A DNA stretch of 64,000 nucleotides. It comes from Cellvibrionaceae bacterium 1162T.S.0a.05 (GTDB taxonomy: Bacteria; Pseudomonadota; Gammaproteobacteria; Pseudomonadales; Cellvibrionaceae). Location: assembly GCA_000964245.1 (NCBI GenBank), contig LANB01000001.1, positions 1,764,392 through 1,828,391 on the forward strand. The letters run 5' to 3'. Positions within the stretch are counted from its first letter, which is position 1, and the number at the start of each line of letters is the position of its first letter. This document shows positions 39,647-48,788 of the stretch, one piece after another. The notes beneath the pieces are model-generated. The model saw only the letters and a list, made by a program, of their open reading frames with translations, had not been told where the DNA came from and did not search any database. The position numbers and the translations under genes are program-made.

Positions 39647-40649
39647 ATCCGGCGCCCGCAGAGTAGAACGCCCAGCGCCGGAAAAAAACAACGGCCCCGG
39701 TGCAGTGCAAGCGAAAACCAGCATTGGCGATAAATCGCGCTCGTATTGGGCACACCACCGCAGTTCGTTTATCAGTGCGTGCTCACGTCTCCTCGGTGCA
39801 CCGGTACAAACCTTGATGACATCACTGGTTGTCGCCATTGCTCTTGCACTGCCGGCAACACTTTATATCGCCTTGAACAATGTGCAACAACTCGGCGACA
39901 GTTGGGATGCCAATCCAAAAATTTCTGCCTATCTAAATCCGCGTGCGAAAGAAGAAGCGATCCAGGAATTTATTGAAAAACTGCGCGGCTACAATGAAAT
40001 CAACGACGTGGAATACCTCAGTGCCGACGATGCGCTCAGGGATTTTCAACTGCGTTCCGGTTTTGGCGAAACACTCAGCGAGTTGGATGAAAACCCCTTG
40101 CCGCCCACCTTGATTCTCTCACCCACAAAGGCGGCCAGTGACCCGGATACCTTGAAGCGTCTCGGTGATCGCATGTTGCAGGAAGCACTGATCGATGATG
40201 TGAGCCTGGATATGGAATGGGTTCGCCGTCTGCGCGAGATCATGATCCTGGGGAAAAAAATTGTGATTGCGCTGGCGGCCTTGCTGAGTTTGGGAGTCTT
40301 GTTGGCCGTGGGCAATACCATTCGCCTTGCCATTGAAAACCGCAAAGATGAAATTATCGTTGCAAAATTAGTGGGCGGCACCGACGGCTTTGTTCGCCGC
40401 CCCTTTCTGTATACCGGGCTGTGGTACGGCCTATTCGGCGGGCTGCTCGCTGCGGTGATTGTCGGTCTGGGTTATATGAGTATCAACCAGAGTGTGCAGC
40501 GTTTGGCGGACCTCTACAACAGCGGTTTTCGATTACAAGCCTTGGGCATTGAAGGTAACTTAACCCTCATTGGCCTCGCAACATTAATTGGCTTACTTGG
40601 TGCCTGGCTGGCTGTTAGTCGTCACCTATCTCAAATTGAACCGCGCTAA
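39639..40649 (+). CDS. ftsX: Cell division protein FtsX
   Basis: 336-aa inner-membrane protein. A long cytoplasmic N-terminal stretch precedes TM1 (TLMTSLVVAIALALPATLYI), the periplasmic domain, and three C-terminal membrane segments with the FtsX region NTIRLAIENRKDEIIVAKLVG. The ATG at 39639 overlaps the ftsE end and matches usual FtsX starts. rpoH, which normally comes next, is 5.7 kb away. Confidence 0.95.
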   Translation: MAKSGARRVERPAPEKNNGPGAVQAKTSIGDKSRSYWAHHRSSFISACSRLLGAPVQTLMTSLVVAIALALPATLYIALNNVQQLGDSWDANPKISAYLNPRAKEEAIQEFIEKLRGYNEINDVEYLSADDALRDFQLRSGFGETLSELDENPLPPTLILSPTKAASDPDTLKRLGDRMLQEALIDDVSLDMEWVRRLREIMILGKKIVIALAALLSLGVLLAVGNTIRLAIENRKDEIIVAKLVGGTDGFVRRPFLYTGLWYGLFGGLLAAVIVGLGYMSINQSVQRLADLYNSGFRLQALGIEGNLTLIGLATLIGLLGAWLAVSRHLSQIEPR

Positions 40650-40720
40650 CTATTCTCCCAAATTATTTTTCTCTTTCGTGGCATGCAGATCGGAAGACGC
40701 TTTTTCCAATGCGCCCACCA

Positions 40721-41218
40721 TTACACTTGTTCGTGCTTGATAAAATAGCAGGAGTACACCCCGGGTAAGGTTTGAGCCGGGTTAGGGCTGATGGGCTCTT
40801 CGGTTGGCGTAACGTGAAAAAACAGGTACCCATCTTCGGATGCTGGCATGGGGTAATCGAAAACATCGATTGACGAAAACGTAGAATCTTCGGCCACGAT
40901 AGTGCCGTAAGTATCAATTAATGTCCCTTTTAAACTGACATTCCACGGTTGCACGGTACATGATATGACTAAATCGATGTCTTCTGTTTCCGAAGGTGAT
41001 ATTGCCCAGATGTCAGTTTGATTCAGGTTTGTTATCACACCTATACAGCGGTGGTAAGTCACCCCATCAGCCAGTACTCCAGAATCCTCGCACTCCTCCA
41101 CTTCCTTGCAACCGGAAAGCACGATGGAAAACCACAACACCGCTAACCCAACCAGGCACTTCTTGAGTACCGCCTTGTTACAAAGCAACATTTTCGGCTT
41201 ACAAATTAAAGTATCCAT
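40721..41218 (-). CDS. Putative lipoprotein of unknown function
   Basis: 165 aa. A lipoprotein signal ends in SIVLSGC, followed by KEVEECEDSG. Four cysteines occur in the mature part; the protein looks beta-rich. I start at ATG 41218 (AGGGGA upstream); the signal might instead begin at a later Met. I do not recognise a family. It lies in the insert between ftsX and rpoH. Confidence 0.6.
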   Translation of the reverse strand: MDTLICKPKMLLCNKAVLKKCLVGLAVLWFSIVLSGCKEVEECEDSGVLADGVTYHRCIGVITNLNQTDIWAISPSETEDIDLVISCTVQPWNVSLKGTLIDTYGTIVAEDSTFSSIDVFDYPMPASEDGYLFFHVTPTEEPISPNPAQTLPGVYSCYFIKHEQV

Positions 41219-41224
41219 ACCCAA

Positions 41225-41595
41225 ATCCCCTTTGGCGCTTGAATTTAAATTCGTTCACGGTTTTTACGGCTTGTTCCTTAAAGTAAGGCAGCGACAAGCT
41301 AAACGCAGTTAAAAAATGCACAATAAGATCGTGAATTAATACCGCTATTTTCCCGACCTTTATTACCGTTTGGCGTCCTTAGGTCAAAGTAGAGTGTTTC
41401 CTGACTGATGCGATGTGGTCGTTGGCATCGGTAACAATCGCGCATTGGTTTCACTTTCGAGCGCGTATGCTCGCTTGCGCGCTATCCAATGTTTTCAACG
41501 CTAAAGCACATTTAGTCCGTTTGGGTCATGTTTGTACGCGCCTGATTTTTTATCGTGCTAACCACTTAAAACACCAAACATGATGGAGTACAAAA
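41225..41595. other. Intergenic stretch without recognised features
   Basis: 371 bp between the lipoprotein and the OM barrel gene, divergent. It must hold promoters for both, but I see no clear boxes, hairpin or repeat. Confidence 0.5.
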
Positions 41596-42198
41596 ATGCA
41601 TTATGCAGTCGCAGTCATAGGTACCTTACTTTCGCTTGGCACTGAAGTGGAAGACAAAGGGTTTTCAGTGGAGGCCAGTCTGGGCCAAAGTACTTTTCCC
41701 AACATTAACTCGAGTGCACTTGGAAATGGAAAAATCAAGGACACGGCGTACAGCATCGCATTGAGTTATCACTTTTCATCCTGGTTTGCCCTTAAGGCCG
41801 GGTATGTTGATCTCGGCAAGGCTCGTTATGAATCACGATTGGACAGCGCATTGCCAGGCTACGAAGGGCCGAATGGACATTTGGATTGGTCTGCCGAGGC
41901 CTATACCCTCGCAGTGGTGCCGAGTATCCCGCTCAACGATCAGATAAAAGTCTTTGCGGAGTTAGGCTGGCAATCTGATGAGCTGAGGTTGACAAGCGTT
42001 TTTCCGGAATTGGAAGAGGGCGAATTTGTCTCATTTGGCCGGGAGAGCACAAAGCGATCTGGCGATGATACCTATTTTGGCTTGGGTTTGAGTTACGCAA
42101 TTAACGACAAACTCAGTACCAAACTCGCGTACAAGGAATTCAAGTTTCAGGAAGAAGACATTCGATTTGTGGATCTGGGTTTGCAGTGGCGATTTTAG
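41596..42198 (+). CDS. Outer-membrane beta-barrel protein
   Basis: 200 aa. It looks like an eight-stranded barrel: SVEASLGQSTFPNINSS, then AYSIALSYHFSSWFALKAGYVDLGKARYE, a repeat of such strands, and a C-terminal FVDLGLQWRF ending in Phe as outer-membrane barrels do. The N-terminal signal segment (MHYAVAVIGTLLSLG) is short and lacks positive charge, so the start may be imperfect. GGAG lies 8 nt before the ATG. Confidence 0.7.
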   Translation: MHYAVAVIGTLLSLGTEVEDKGFSVEASLGQSTFPNINSSALGNGKIKDTAYSIALSYHFSSWFALKAGYVDLGKARYESRLDSALPGYEGPNGHLDWSAEAYTLAVVPSIPLNDQIKVFAELGWQSDELRLTSVFPELEEGEFVSFGRESTKRSGDDTYFGLGLSYAINDKLSTKLAYKEFKFQEEDIRFVDLGLQWRF

Positions 42199-42250
42199 CG
42201 AGTTTTCCGCCATTGTCTCCAGCGTGATAGCGATGGCTTGGTTGCCAGCA

Positions 42251-44650
42251 TTAGAACTCCAGTCGAAAGCCGATAAGGGGAAAAATGTCGCCATCTTCTT
42301 CGCCAAACCTACCGGTGCGCGAATCAAAATCTTGCGCGCCGGGGTTCACATTGCCGAGCGCGTTAATCACGTCGAGGAAAGCCACAACATCGGCAAAAGC
42401 CAGTGAACGCCGATAATCAACACGAAAGTTTAACGTGTGGTAAGCGTCTTCGCGTTCGCTGTTTATTTGTGTATACGCCTGGCTAAAACGCAAAGGACCA
42501 TCGGGGGCGAGCACGTCCTCGTAAATCACATAGGCATCGGTGGGCATGCCGTCGAGGTACTTCCAGCGGCTGGATAATTTCCAGCGATCATTAATCTCCC
42601 ATACGCCGCCTATACTAAATACATGTGGCCGATGAAAGTCAGCATCACGCTCACCAAGGCCATCTTGCATGTTTACTGTGGCCTTGTTGAAGGAATAACT
42701 GATATTAAGTGACCAGCTTTCGGCAAACGTTTTATTAGCGACGAGATCAAAACCATAGGATTCGCCACTACCGGCATTGCTCATAAATCCAGAGGTGCGT
42801 GCAGGCGGTGTGACGAGCTGATCGAGTTTTTGAACATACATTTCTGAAAGCAAATTCCAGTTTTCTGTAACTTGCCAGTTGAAACCGAAGCTATATTGCG
42901 TAGTTTTTTCACTTTCCAGTTCGTTGTTATCTTGCGAGCGAGCGCGATCGAGAAACAGGGGAGCCTGGTAGTAATAACCGGCTGTAGCGGCAAGACTAAA
43001 ATCAGGGAGCACAAACCATGTTAATCCAAAACGCGGCGAGAGCAGGTTCTCACTTGAAAGTGCATTGCGGTCATAGCGCATACCGCCGCGTGCCTGCCAA
43101 TCGCCCCAGTTAATAATGTGTTCGCCATAGAGCCCATAATTTTGCGTCTGGTTACTGAAAGCCGCGTTGACATTTTCCGGTTCTAGTACAATGTAACGTT
43201 GTGTCGGGTTTGCGACTGCATCGCGTAAATCATAGGTAAAACGTATCCAATCATCCTGAAGTGTTGTTTGGTAGCGTAGATCGATATTGGTGATTTCAAG
43301 GCCGCCACGAAATTCACCCCAACGGTTAAATTGCGCGTAGTCAAGGCGATAACCCAGCTCGCGGTTTTCTTCTTCAAGTGTGATGATCCGCTCGCGCCGC
43401 GGAACCTCTTCTGGCGATACATCAGGCGGTAAATTGTCGAGAAAGGCTTCTCCCTCGGCGCTGGTTTTATCAGTGCGTCGGTAATAGAGTTTTTGATTCA
43501 GCTTGCTATTGTCGCCAACAGCGCTTTCCCAGGTGAGCGAGAAAAGATCATTGTCTTGTTCGGCTTCAGCGAGGGAGTAATCAGAAATAATGCCGTCGTC
43601 ACCGGCGAGTACGTTGTCCATATCGCGCACGTAAGTTTCGGGTGCGTGGATCAGTAAAAGATTGAAGGTGTTGTGCGCGTTCACTCCGGTGTTGGTTTTG
43701 AGAATCACGTCCGTTAATTTCGGTGAGCCGATGTCTTCAATACCAATACTTTTAAAAAACCGACCAAAATCGAGTTGCCGGGCAGAGAACAACAATGATG
43801 TATTGTCGTAAACCGCACTCGGCCCTTCATAAGTGACTTCGAGCCCCGCAACATCCAGGCGGGTACTCAGCCGCGCAGAATCCAGAGAGGCCTCTGCCAC
43901 TTGCAAATTCAGCAGTGAACCCGAGCGTCCTGCATAACGCGCACTCCACCCGCCGGGCTGAAAGTCAGCACCTTCAATCAAGTTCGGTGCAAATATCGAA
44001 TAGCGGCCGCCGCCTGCGATATCTTCAGATTCCCCGAGTGATTGGTTGAAGTGGACCACATTCTCAAAGGGGATGCCGTCGACAAGGATAAGGTTGTCTT
44101 TGGGGCCGCGTCCGCGGACAGTGAAGCTCGCGAAATCGCCGGTAGAAACCAGACCGGGTAGGCCATCGAGCGCGCGCAAGACGTCGCTACCGGAACCGGG
44201 CGCACTGCGCAGGGCTTCGCGATCCTTGCGACGAAATGCAATGCCCTCCTCTAATTGCGCGGGGCGCGCGCGTGCGACGACGAGCGTCTCTTCAAGTGAG
44301 TTCGGCAAGGCACTGAGTTGTAATTTCAGCTCTGTTGTTTTACCGGGGGTGATGCGAACACTCGGCTCTTGTATCCGTAAGTAGCCGCTTTTTTGAGCGC
44401 GCAATTCGTAAAGGCCGGGAGAGAGATTGCCGATACGCGCTTCCCCCTTTTCATTGGTGCGAACACGCGTCGCGTTGCCATCGCGCGCGATAATAGAGAG
44501 CTGAACATCGGCCAATACCTGAAGGCGATTTTCAAGTCCGGTTTTTACGAGCAGGTTGCCATGTTCGGTGATTGTCTGGCTAATAACACCGTGATTTGCA
44601 GCGAGGCTAAAAACAAACAATATGAAAAGAAAAGTAAGACGTGACCGCAT
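42251..44650 (-). CDS. TonB-dependent outer-membrane receptor
   Basis: 799 aa from the chosen start. A signal peptide (MRSRLTFLFILFVFSLAAN) is followed by a carboxypeptidase-regulatory-like domain (residues about 30-110, NEKGEARIGNLSPGLYELRA), a plug (SDVLRALDGLPGLVSTGDFA, then FTVRGRGPKDNLILVDGIPF) and a 22-strand barrel ending in IGFRLEF. I use ATG 44650 because longer frames place charged residues before the signal peptide. Substrate unknown; no partner transporter lies beside it. Confidence 0.87.
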   Translation of the reverse strand: MRSRLTFLFILFVFSLAANHGVISQTITEHGNLLVKTGLENRLQVLADVQLSIIARDGNATRVRTNEKGEARIGNLSPGLYELRAQKSGYLRIQEPSVRITPGKTTELKLQLSALPNSLEETLVVARARPAQLEEGIAFRRKDREALRSAPGSGSDVLRALDGLPGLVSTGDFASFTVRGRGPKDNLILVDGIPFENVVHFNQSLGESEDIAGGGRYSIFAPNLIEGADFQPGGWSARYAGRSGSLLNLQVAEASLDSARLSTRLDVAGLEVTYEGPSAVYDNTSLLFSARQLDFGRFFKSIGIEDIGSPKLTDVILKTNTGVNAHNTFNLLLIHAPETYVRDMDNVLAGDDGIISDYSLAEAEQDNDLFSLTWESAVGDNSKLNQKLYYRRTDKTSAEGEAFLDNLPPDVSPEEVPRRERIITLEEENRELGYRLDYAQFNRWGEFRGGLEITNIDLRYQTTLQDDWIRFTYDLRDAVANPTQRYIVLEPENVNAAFSNQTQNYGLYGEHIINWGDWQARGGMRYDRNALSSENLLSPRFGLTWFVLPDFSLAATAGYYYQAPLFLDRARSQDNNELESEKTTQYSFGFNWQVTENWNLLSEMYVQKLDQLVTPPARTSGFMSNAGSGESYGFDLVANKTFAESWSLNISYSFNKATVNMQDGLGERDADFHRPHVFSIGGVWEINDRWKLSSRWKYLDGMPTDAYVIYEDVLAPDGPLRFSQAYTQINSEREDAYHTLNFRVDYRRSLAFADVVAFLDVINALGNVNPGAQDFDSRTGRFGEEDGDIFPLIGFRLEF

Positions 44651-44764
44651 AAAAATGGCGACTCCAGAGTATTTTGCCTCAATTCCATCGTTCAGGTTTA
44701 AGCGTCCACGGGGCATAGCCAACCTTCATCATGAAGACTTTTACGTAAATATCAGTGACTTCGA

Positions 44765-45844
44765 TCAGTGATTTTTACCAGAGGGTATGATGCTGCATTC
44801 ATACTGTTTCTCGTGTTCGAGTAACCAACGCTTGCGCTCAAGTCCACCGCCATAACCCGTTAAATTGCCATTTTTTCCGATTACCCTGTGACAAGGCACA
44901 ATGATACTGATGCGATTGTGGCCATTCGCGTTCGCCACCGCGCGCACTGCTTGCTTGCGGCCGAGTGCCTCGGCTTGTTGCTGATAACTGCGCGTTTCGC
45001 CAAAAGGAATGGAACACAAACCCTGCCAGACCTGTTGTTGAAATTCGCTGCCTGGCATATCCAAAGCAACACTAAAATGCTGGCGCTGGCCTCGAAAATA
45101 CTCTGCGATCTCATTTTTCGCTTGCGCGATATGCGCATTTTCTCCCGTGACGATGGGGCATTGAAGTCGCCGCTGAAGATCACGAAATTCGGTTTCCAGC
45201 ATGCGTCTGTCGACAAATTCCAATAAACACAAGCCTTTTGCCGTTGCACAAGCGAACATGGGCCCGAGTGGCGTAGTAAAGCGGTTGATCAATATCGCGG
45301 AATACTTACCCTCGCCAGGTGAATGGCCGGTAATTTTTTTGTAGGTGTAAGCAAAACCACTCAAGCTCTCATAACCCAGTTCATAGGCGGTTTCCAGACT
45401 GTTGCTGCCTTTGCCAAGTTCCAGCATTGCCGTATTGATGCGATACATGCGCTGGTAGCATTGAAAAGTCATACCGTACTGTTTCTGAAACCAACGGCGA
45501 ATTCGCTCCGGGTTTAAACCGGCTTGCAGCAATTCCCCATCACTGACGCGTTTTTTTGGTGAAGACTGGATTCGAGCGATTGCAGTTTGCACTTCTAGTG
45601 GAGCTTCGTTCGCATTTTCCGTGGGTTTGCAGATCTTGCAAGGCCGATAACCTGCATGCAGGGCCGCTTTAAAGTCTTTGTAAAAATCAACATTCTGTTT
45701 GAGGGGCTTGCGGGCACGACAGGTCGCAATGCAAAAGACGGAGGTGGTTTTCACTGCAGCAAAAAATACCCCTGTGAAAGAGGGGTTTTTCTCAACCAGG
45801 GCCTGGTAGTAGCGGTCGATGGTTTTTGGGTGGGTTACTTGCAT
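44765..45844 (-). CDS. ada: Bifunctional DNA repair methyltransferase and activator Ada
   Basis: 359-aa protein. The N-terminal domain has the four zinc-binding cysteines (FCIATCRAR and CKICKP); the first receives methyl groups from phosphotriesters. The AraC-type helix-turn-helix spans about residues 85-170 (ELGYESLSGFAYTYKKITGHSPG). The C-terminal methyltransferase has the active-site IIVPCHRVIG. All key residues are present. A 12-bp tandem repeat lies just upstream of the start. Confidence 0.94.
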   Translation of the reverse strand: MQVTHPKTIDRYYQALVEKNPSFTGVFFAAVKTTSVFCIATCRARKPLKQNVDFYKDFKAALHAGYRPCKICKPTENANEAPLEVQTAIARIQSSPKKRVSDGELLQAGLNPERIRRWFQKQYGMTFQCYQRMYRINTAMLELGKGSNSLETAYELGYESLSGFAYTYKKITGHSPGEGKYSAILINRFTTPLGPMFACATAKGLCLLEFVDRRMLETEFRDLQRRLQCPIVTGENAHIAQAKNEIAEYFRGQRQHFSVALDMPGSEFQQQVWQGLCSIPFGETRSYQQQAEALGRKQAVRAVANANGHNRISIIVPCHRVIGKNGNLTGYGGGLERKRWLLEHEKQYECSIIPSGKNH

Positions 45845-45847
45845 GTC

Positions 45848-45903
45848 TTGAAACCAGAGTTGAAATCAAAGTTGAAACCAAAGTCGAGACCATAATTGAA
45901 AGG
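45848..45903. repeat. 12-bp degenerate tandem repeat upstream of ada
   Basis: Units TTGAAACCAGAG, TTGAAATCAAAG, TTGAAACCAAAG, TCGAGACCATAA and a partial TTGAAAGG follow each other without gaps, starting 4 bp before the ada start codon. Confidence 0.8.
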
Positions 45904-46018
45904 TTTCATGCTCGCATGCTGGCTAGTTTTATAACAACCGAAAAATCGGCAAGTATTTTTTCTTGTTGTGTAAAGATCTGACTTGCTCTCACTCAGTGTG
46001 CGGCCACAAGGTTGTAAG

Positions 46019-46116
46019 ACCCCGGGGCTAAAACCCCGGGGTTAAGACCGAGGGCTAAAACCCGGAATCTAAATCCAGAGTTTAAACCCAGGGCCTCGAA
46101 ACACCATGAGGCCCTG
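46019..46116. repeat. Hairpins and degenerate CTAAAACCC repeats upstream of rpoH
   Basis: ACCCCGGGG and CCCCGGGGT (46019-46027, 46034-46042) form a 9-bp hairpin. It is followed by four to five degenerate units of 13-14 bp around TAAAACCC or TAAATCC, and then by a second 9-bp hairpin, CAGGGCCTC and GAGGCCCTG (46089-46097, 46108-46116). The units resemble those upstream of ada. It lies in the 534-bp gap before rpoH. Confidence 0.6.
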
Positions 46117-46276
46117 AAAACGCCAGCCCCGAAAATAAGAACCTCTCCACGGTAAATTTCGTATATACCCCCAAATATTGGGAAAAGAGAACGGGCAGTA
46201 AATAAAAGGCTGTTTTCTATACAGAATTGGCGCGCATAGCCACCAAAACTATTACAAAAAAATTCTGTCCAAGGCC

Positions 46277-46304
46277 TTGAAAAGCGGCGGTGCCGCACTA
46301 ATAT
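46277..46304 (+). promoter_or_regulatory. Promoter of rpoH
   Basis: TTGAAA and TAATAT spaced 16 bp, about 70 bp before the start. The CTTGAAA -35 also resembles heat-shock promoters, but the CCCCAT -10 of sigma-32 is not seen. Confidence 0.55.
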
Positions 46305-46378
46305 TCTTTCAAACCTCGGCCGTTGGAAAGCGCTTAGAGAGCTGCTAAAATCCGTCGGCTAACGAATTGGAGACCACC

Positions 46379-47236
46379 ATGGGAACAGATTTACAGCGCA
46401 TTGACGTATTGGCACCGGGGCAAAACCTCAACGCCTATATACAAGCTGTGAACGGCTTTGCCGTCCTGAGTGCCGAAGAAGAGCAGAAACTCGCCGAAGA
46501 CCTTTACTACAGAGAGGATCTCGACGCCGCTCGCCGTATGGTTATGGCGCACCTGCGCTTTGTTGTGCACATTGCCAAATCCTATGCCGGTTATGGCCTC
46601 TCGCAAGGCGACCTGATTCAGGAAGGCAATGTCGGCCTCATGAAGGCCGTAAAGCGCTTCAACCCCGAAAAAGGTGTGCGCCTCGTATCCTTTGCAGTGC
46701 ACTGGATCAAGGCGGAAATCCACGAATTCATCCTGCGCAACTGGCGCATTGTGAAAGTGGCCACCACCAAAGCACAGCGCAAGTTGTTTTTTAATCTGCG
46801 GGGCCAGAAAAAGCGCCTTGCCTGGCTAACCAACGACGAGGCTGCCGCAGTCGCTGAAGATTTGAATGTGGATGTGAAAAACGTCCGCGAAATGGAAGGC
46901 CGGCTCTCAGCTTATGATTCCGCCTTCGATGCCGGTGCCGATGACGACGATGAAAGCGCTTGGCAAGCGCCTTCCAACTATCTGGAAGACAGTCGTTACG
47001 ACCCTTCAACCATGCTGGAAAATGCCGATTGGGCTGAAACCAATGCCAATAGCCTTGAAGCGGCGATTGAGCAGCTGGATGATCGCAGCCGCGATATTCT
47101 GGAGCAGCGTTGGTTGGATGACGAAAACAAAAGCACACTGCACGATCTCGCTGCCAAATACGGCGTCTCTGCAGAGCGCATTCGCCAGTTAGAAAAGAAC
47201 GCAATGAAGAAAGTCCGGACCTATATGGAAGCCTGA
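46379..47236 (+). CDS. rpoH: RNA polymerase heat-shock sigma factor RpoH
   Basis: 285-aa sigma-32. Region 2 is seen in [21 protein letters not shown] and [18 protein letters not shown], the RpoH box in QRKLFFNLR, and region 4 in [20 protein letters not shown] use ATG 46379 with TTGGAG 8 nt upstream. It is normally next to ftsX. Confidence 0.96.
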   Translation: MGTDLQRIDVLAPGQNLNAYIQAVNGFAVLSAEEEQKLAEDLYYREDLDAARRMVMAHLRFVVHIAKSYAGYGLSQGDLIQEGNVGLMKAVKRFNPEKGVRLVSFAVHWIKAEIHEFILRNWRIVKVATTKAQRKLFFNLRGQKKRLAWLTNDEAAAVAEDLNVDVKNVREMEGRLSAYDSAFDAGADDDDESAWQAPSNYLEDSRYDPSTMLENADWAETNANSLEAAIEQLDDRSRDILEQRWLDDENKSTLHDLAAKYGVSAERIRQLEKNAMKKVRTYMEA

Positions 47237-47258
47237 TTTTCAATATCTTGCCAGTTGT

Positions 47259-47290
47259 CGAAAAAGCCGCTTTTCAGCGGCTTTTCTTTT
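47259..47290 (+). terminator. Terminator of rpoH
   Basis: AAAAGCCGC and GCGGCTTTT with a 6-nt loop, followed by CTTTT. Confidence 0.88.
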
Positions 47291-47349
47291 AAATCACTGT
47301 TTTATATAACTTTTTTATTTCCAGATCAGCCCGATATTCTCTCCCCCTT

Positions 47350-48039
47350 ATGCAAATTGAATACAAGAAAAAAGCCATCCGCAGTTACGTGATTCGCGGC
47401 GGGCGCATTACTGATGGCCAAAAGAAAGCGTTTGATCAGTGGTGGCCACACTATGGGCTGAGCCTGCATGACGGCTTACTTGAGCCTGCCACCCAATTTC
47501 CCGCGAACCAGCCATTGGTGGTTGAAATCGGTTTCGGGATGGGGGATTCCCTCTTCGCCATGGCGGAGGGCTTGAATGAAAACTTTATTGGTATCGAAGT
47601 ACACCCGCCGGGTGTTGGCCGACTGATTAACAATGCAGGCAAGGCGGGATTGAAAAATCTTAAAGTCTATATGGCCGATGCGCTGGATGTATTGGAAGAC
47701 TGTATTCCCGATAACAGCCTTGCGCGTCTGCAACTCTATTTCCCCGACCCTTGGCACAAGAAAAAGCACAATAAACGTCGCATTGTGCAGCCCGAGTTTG
47801 TGCAATTGGTGAGAAGAAAATTAAAGCCGGGTGCCTGTTTGCATATCGCGACCGACTGGGAAAACTATGCGGACCATATTATGGAGGTCTTAAGCCTGGC
47901 TGAAGGAATGGAAAACAAGGCCGGGGATTATCTTTTCTCTGATAAACCTGACTATCGCCCGCTCACAAAATTTGAAAAGCGCGGGGAAAACCTTGGCCAC
48001 GGTGTTTGGGACCTGATATTTACAAAAACCCTATCCTAA
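47350..48039 (+). CDS. trmB: tRNA (guanine46-N7)-methyltransferase
   Basis: 229-aa SAM-dependent enzyme that makes m7G46 in tRNA variable loops. LVVEIGFGMGDSLFAMA is the SAM site, FIGIEVHPPGVG and LQLYFPDPWHKKKHNKRRIV are family signatures, and the C-terminal TKFEKRGENLGHGVWDL is typical. The ribosome site is weak. Confidence 0.96.
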   Translation: MQIEYKKKAIRSYVIRGGRITDGQKKAFDQWWPHYGLSLHDGLLEPATQFPANQPLVVEIGFGMGDSLFAMAEGLNENFIGIEVHPPGVGRLINNAGKAGLKNLKVYMADALDVLEDCIPDNSLARLQLYFPDPWHKKKHNKRRIVQPEFVQLVRRKLKPGACLHIATDWENYADHIMEVLSLAEGMENKAGDYLFSDKPDYRPLTKFEKRGENLGHGVWDLIFTKTLS

Positions 48040-48164
48040 GGTCTGCTTTCGCTGCCTAACAAAGTTCACAAGCCTAAAACAAGTGTTTAAAATCCGTACG
48101 GCTTCACAATTCTTGTAAGAAACGTCGCGTAAAATAATAAATACATCAACGAAGGGCGAGAAGA

Positions 48165-48668
48165 ATGACAAATGACGCACCTTGGCAGGCCTCTTTGTGG
48201 GATTTTGCCACCGCAGTTTACAGCCAGCCTCAGGTCGAAAGTCTGAGCCTGGGTTTGCAAGACAGGCACAATGCCAACGTGAATATTCTCTTGTGGGCGG
48301 TTTGGTTACAGGAAGAGAATATTCAGCTTTCACTTGAGGTGTTGGATGATGTTATTGCAACCGTCGAAGCTGTGAGCCTTGTCACGGTCAATCGATTACG
48401 CATGGTACGTCGCGATATCAAGGAAATGGATAACTTCACTAAAGTTCAGAGCCAAATGATCAGTAAATTGATTCTTAATGCTGAGCTGGCTATCGAAAAA
48501 GTACTGCTGCACCGCCTACAGGACATGACCCTGAAATTTATGGAAGTCATGCCGGATAAAGTCCAACCGGTTTCCCTGCTGGATTATCTGAAACGTTTGA
48601 ATTTGCAGGATGCCGAGCAGGAAGCGATGCAATTTCGCGAGGCTTGTCGCAGCAACACGCTGGCCTAG
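48165..48668 (+). CDS. TIGR02444 family protein
   Basis: 167-aa helical protein. The opening SLWDFATAVYSQPQVESLSLGLQD and NILLWAVWL are the TIGR02444 (DUF2390) signature. Function unknown; in Pseudomonas it lies beside algP and rsd, as here. Confidence 0.85.
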   Translation: MTNDAPWQASLWDFATAVYSQPQVESLSLGLQDRHNANVNILLWAVWLQEENIQLSLEVLDDVIATVEAVSLVTVNRLRMVRRDIKEMDNFTKVQSQMISKLILNAELAIEKVLLHRLQDMTLKFMEVMPDKVQPVSLLDYLKRLNLQDAEQEAMQFREACRSNTLA

Positions 48669-48703
48669 AAAATCCGGCCGCAAAGGCCTGTAAGAATAAA
48701 GAC

Positions 48704-48733
48704 AAAAAAGCCCGGATTTCCGGGCTTTTTTTT
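48704..48733. terminator. Bidirectional terminator between TIGR02444 gene and algP
   Basis: AAAAAAGCCCGG, TTT loop, CCGGGCTTTTTTTT: T-rich ends in both directions, between two convergent genes. Confidence 0.88.
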
Positions 48734-48788
48734 GGAAAGTCAAAACGCACATGCTGTTGTTGTGTCGGCGAACACAACCATAGGCATT

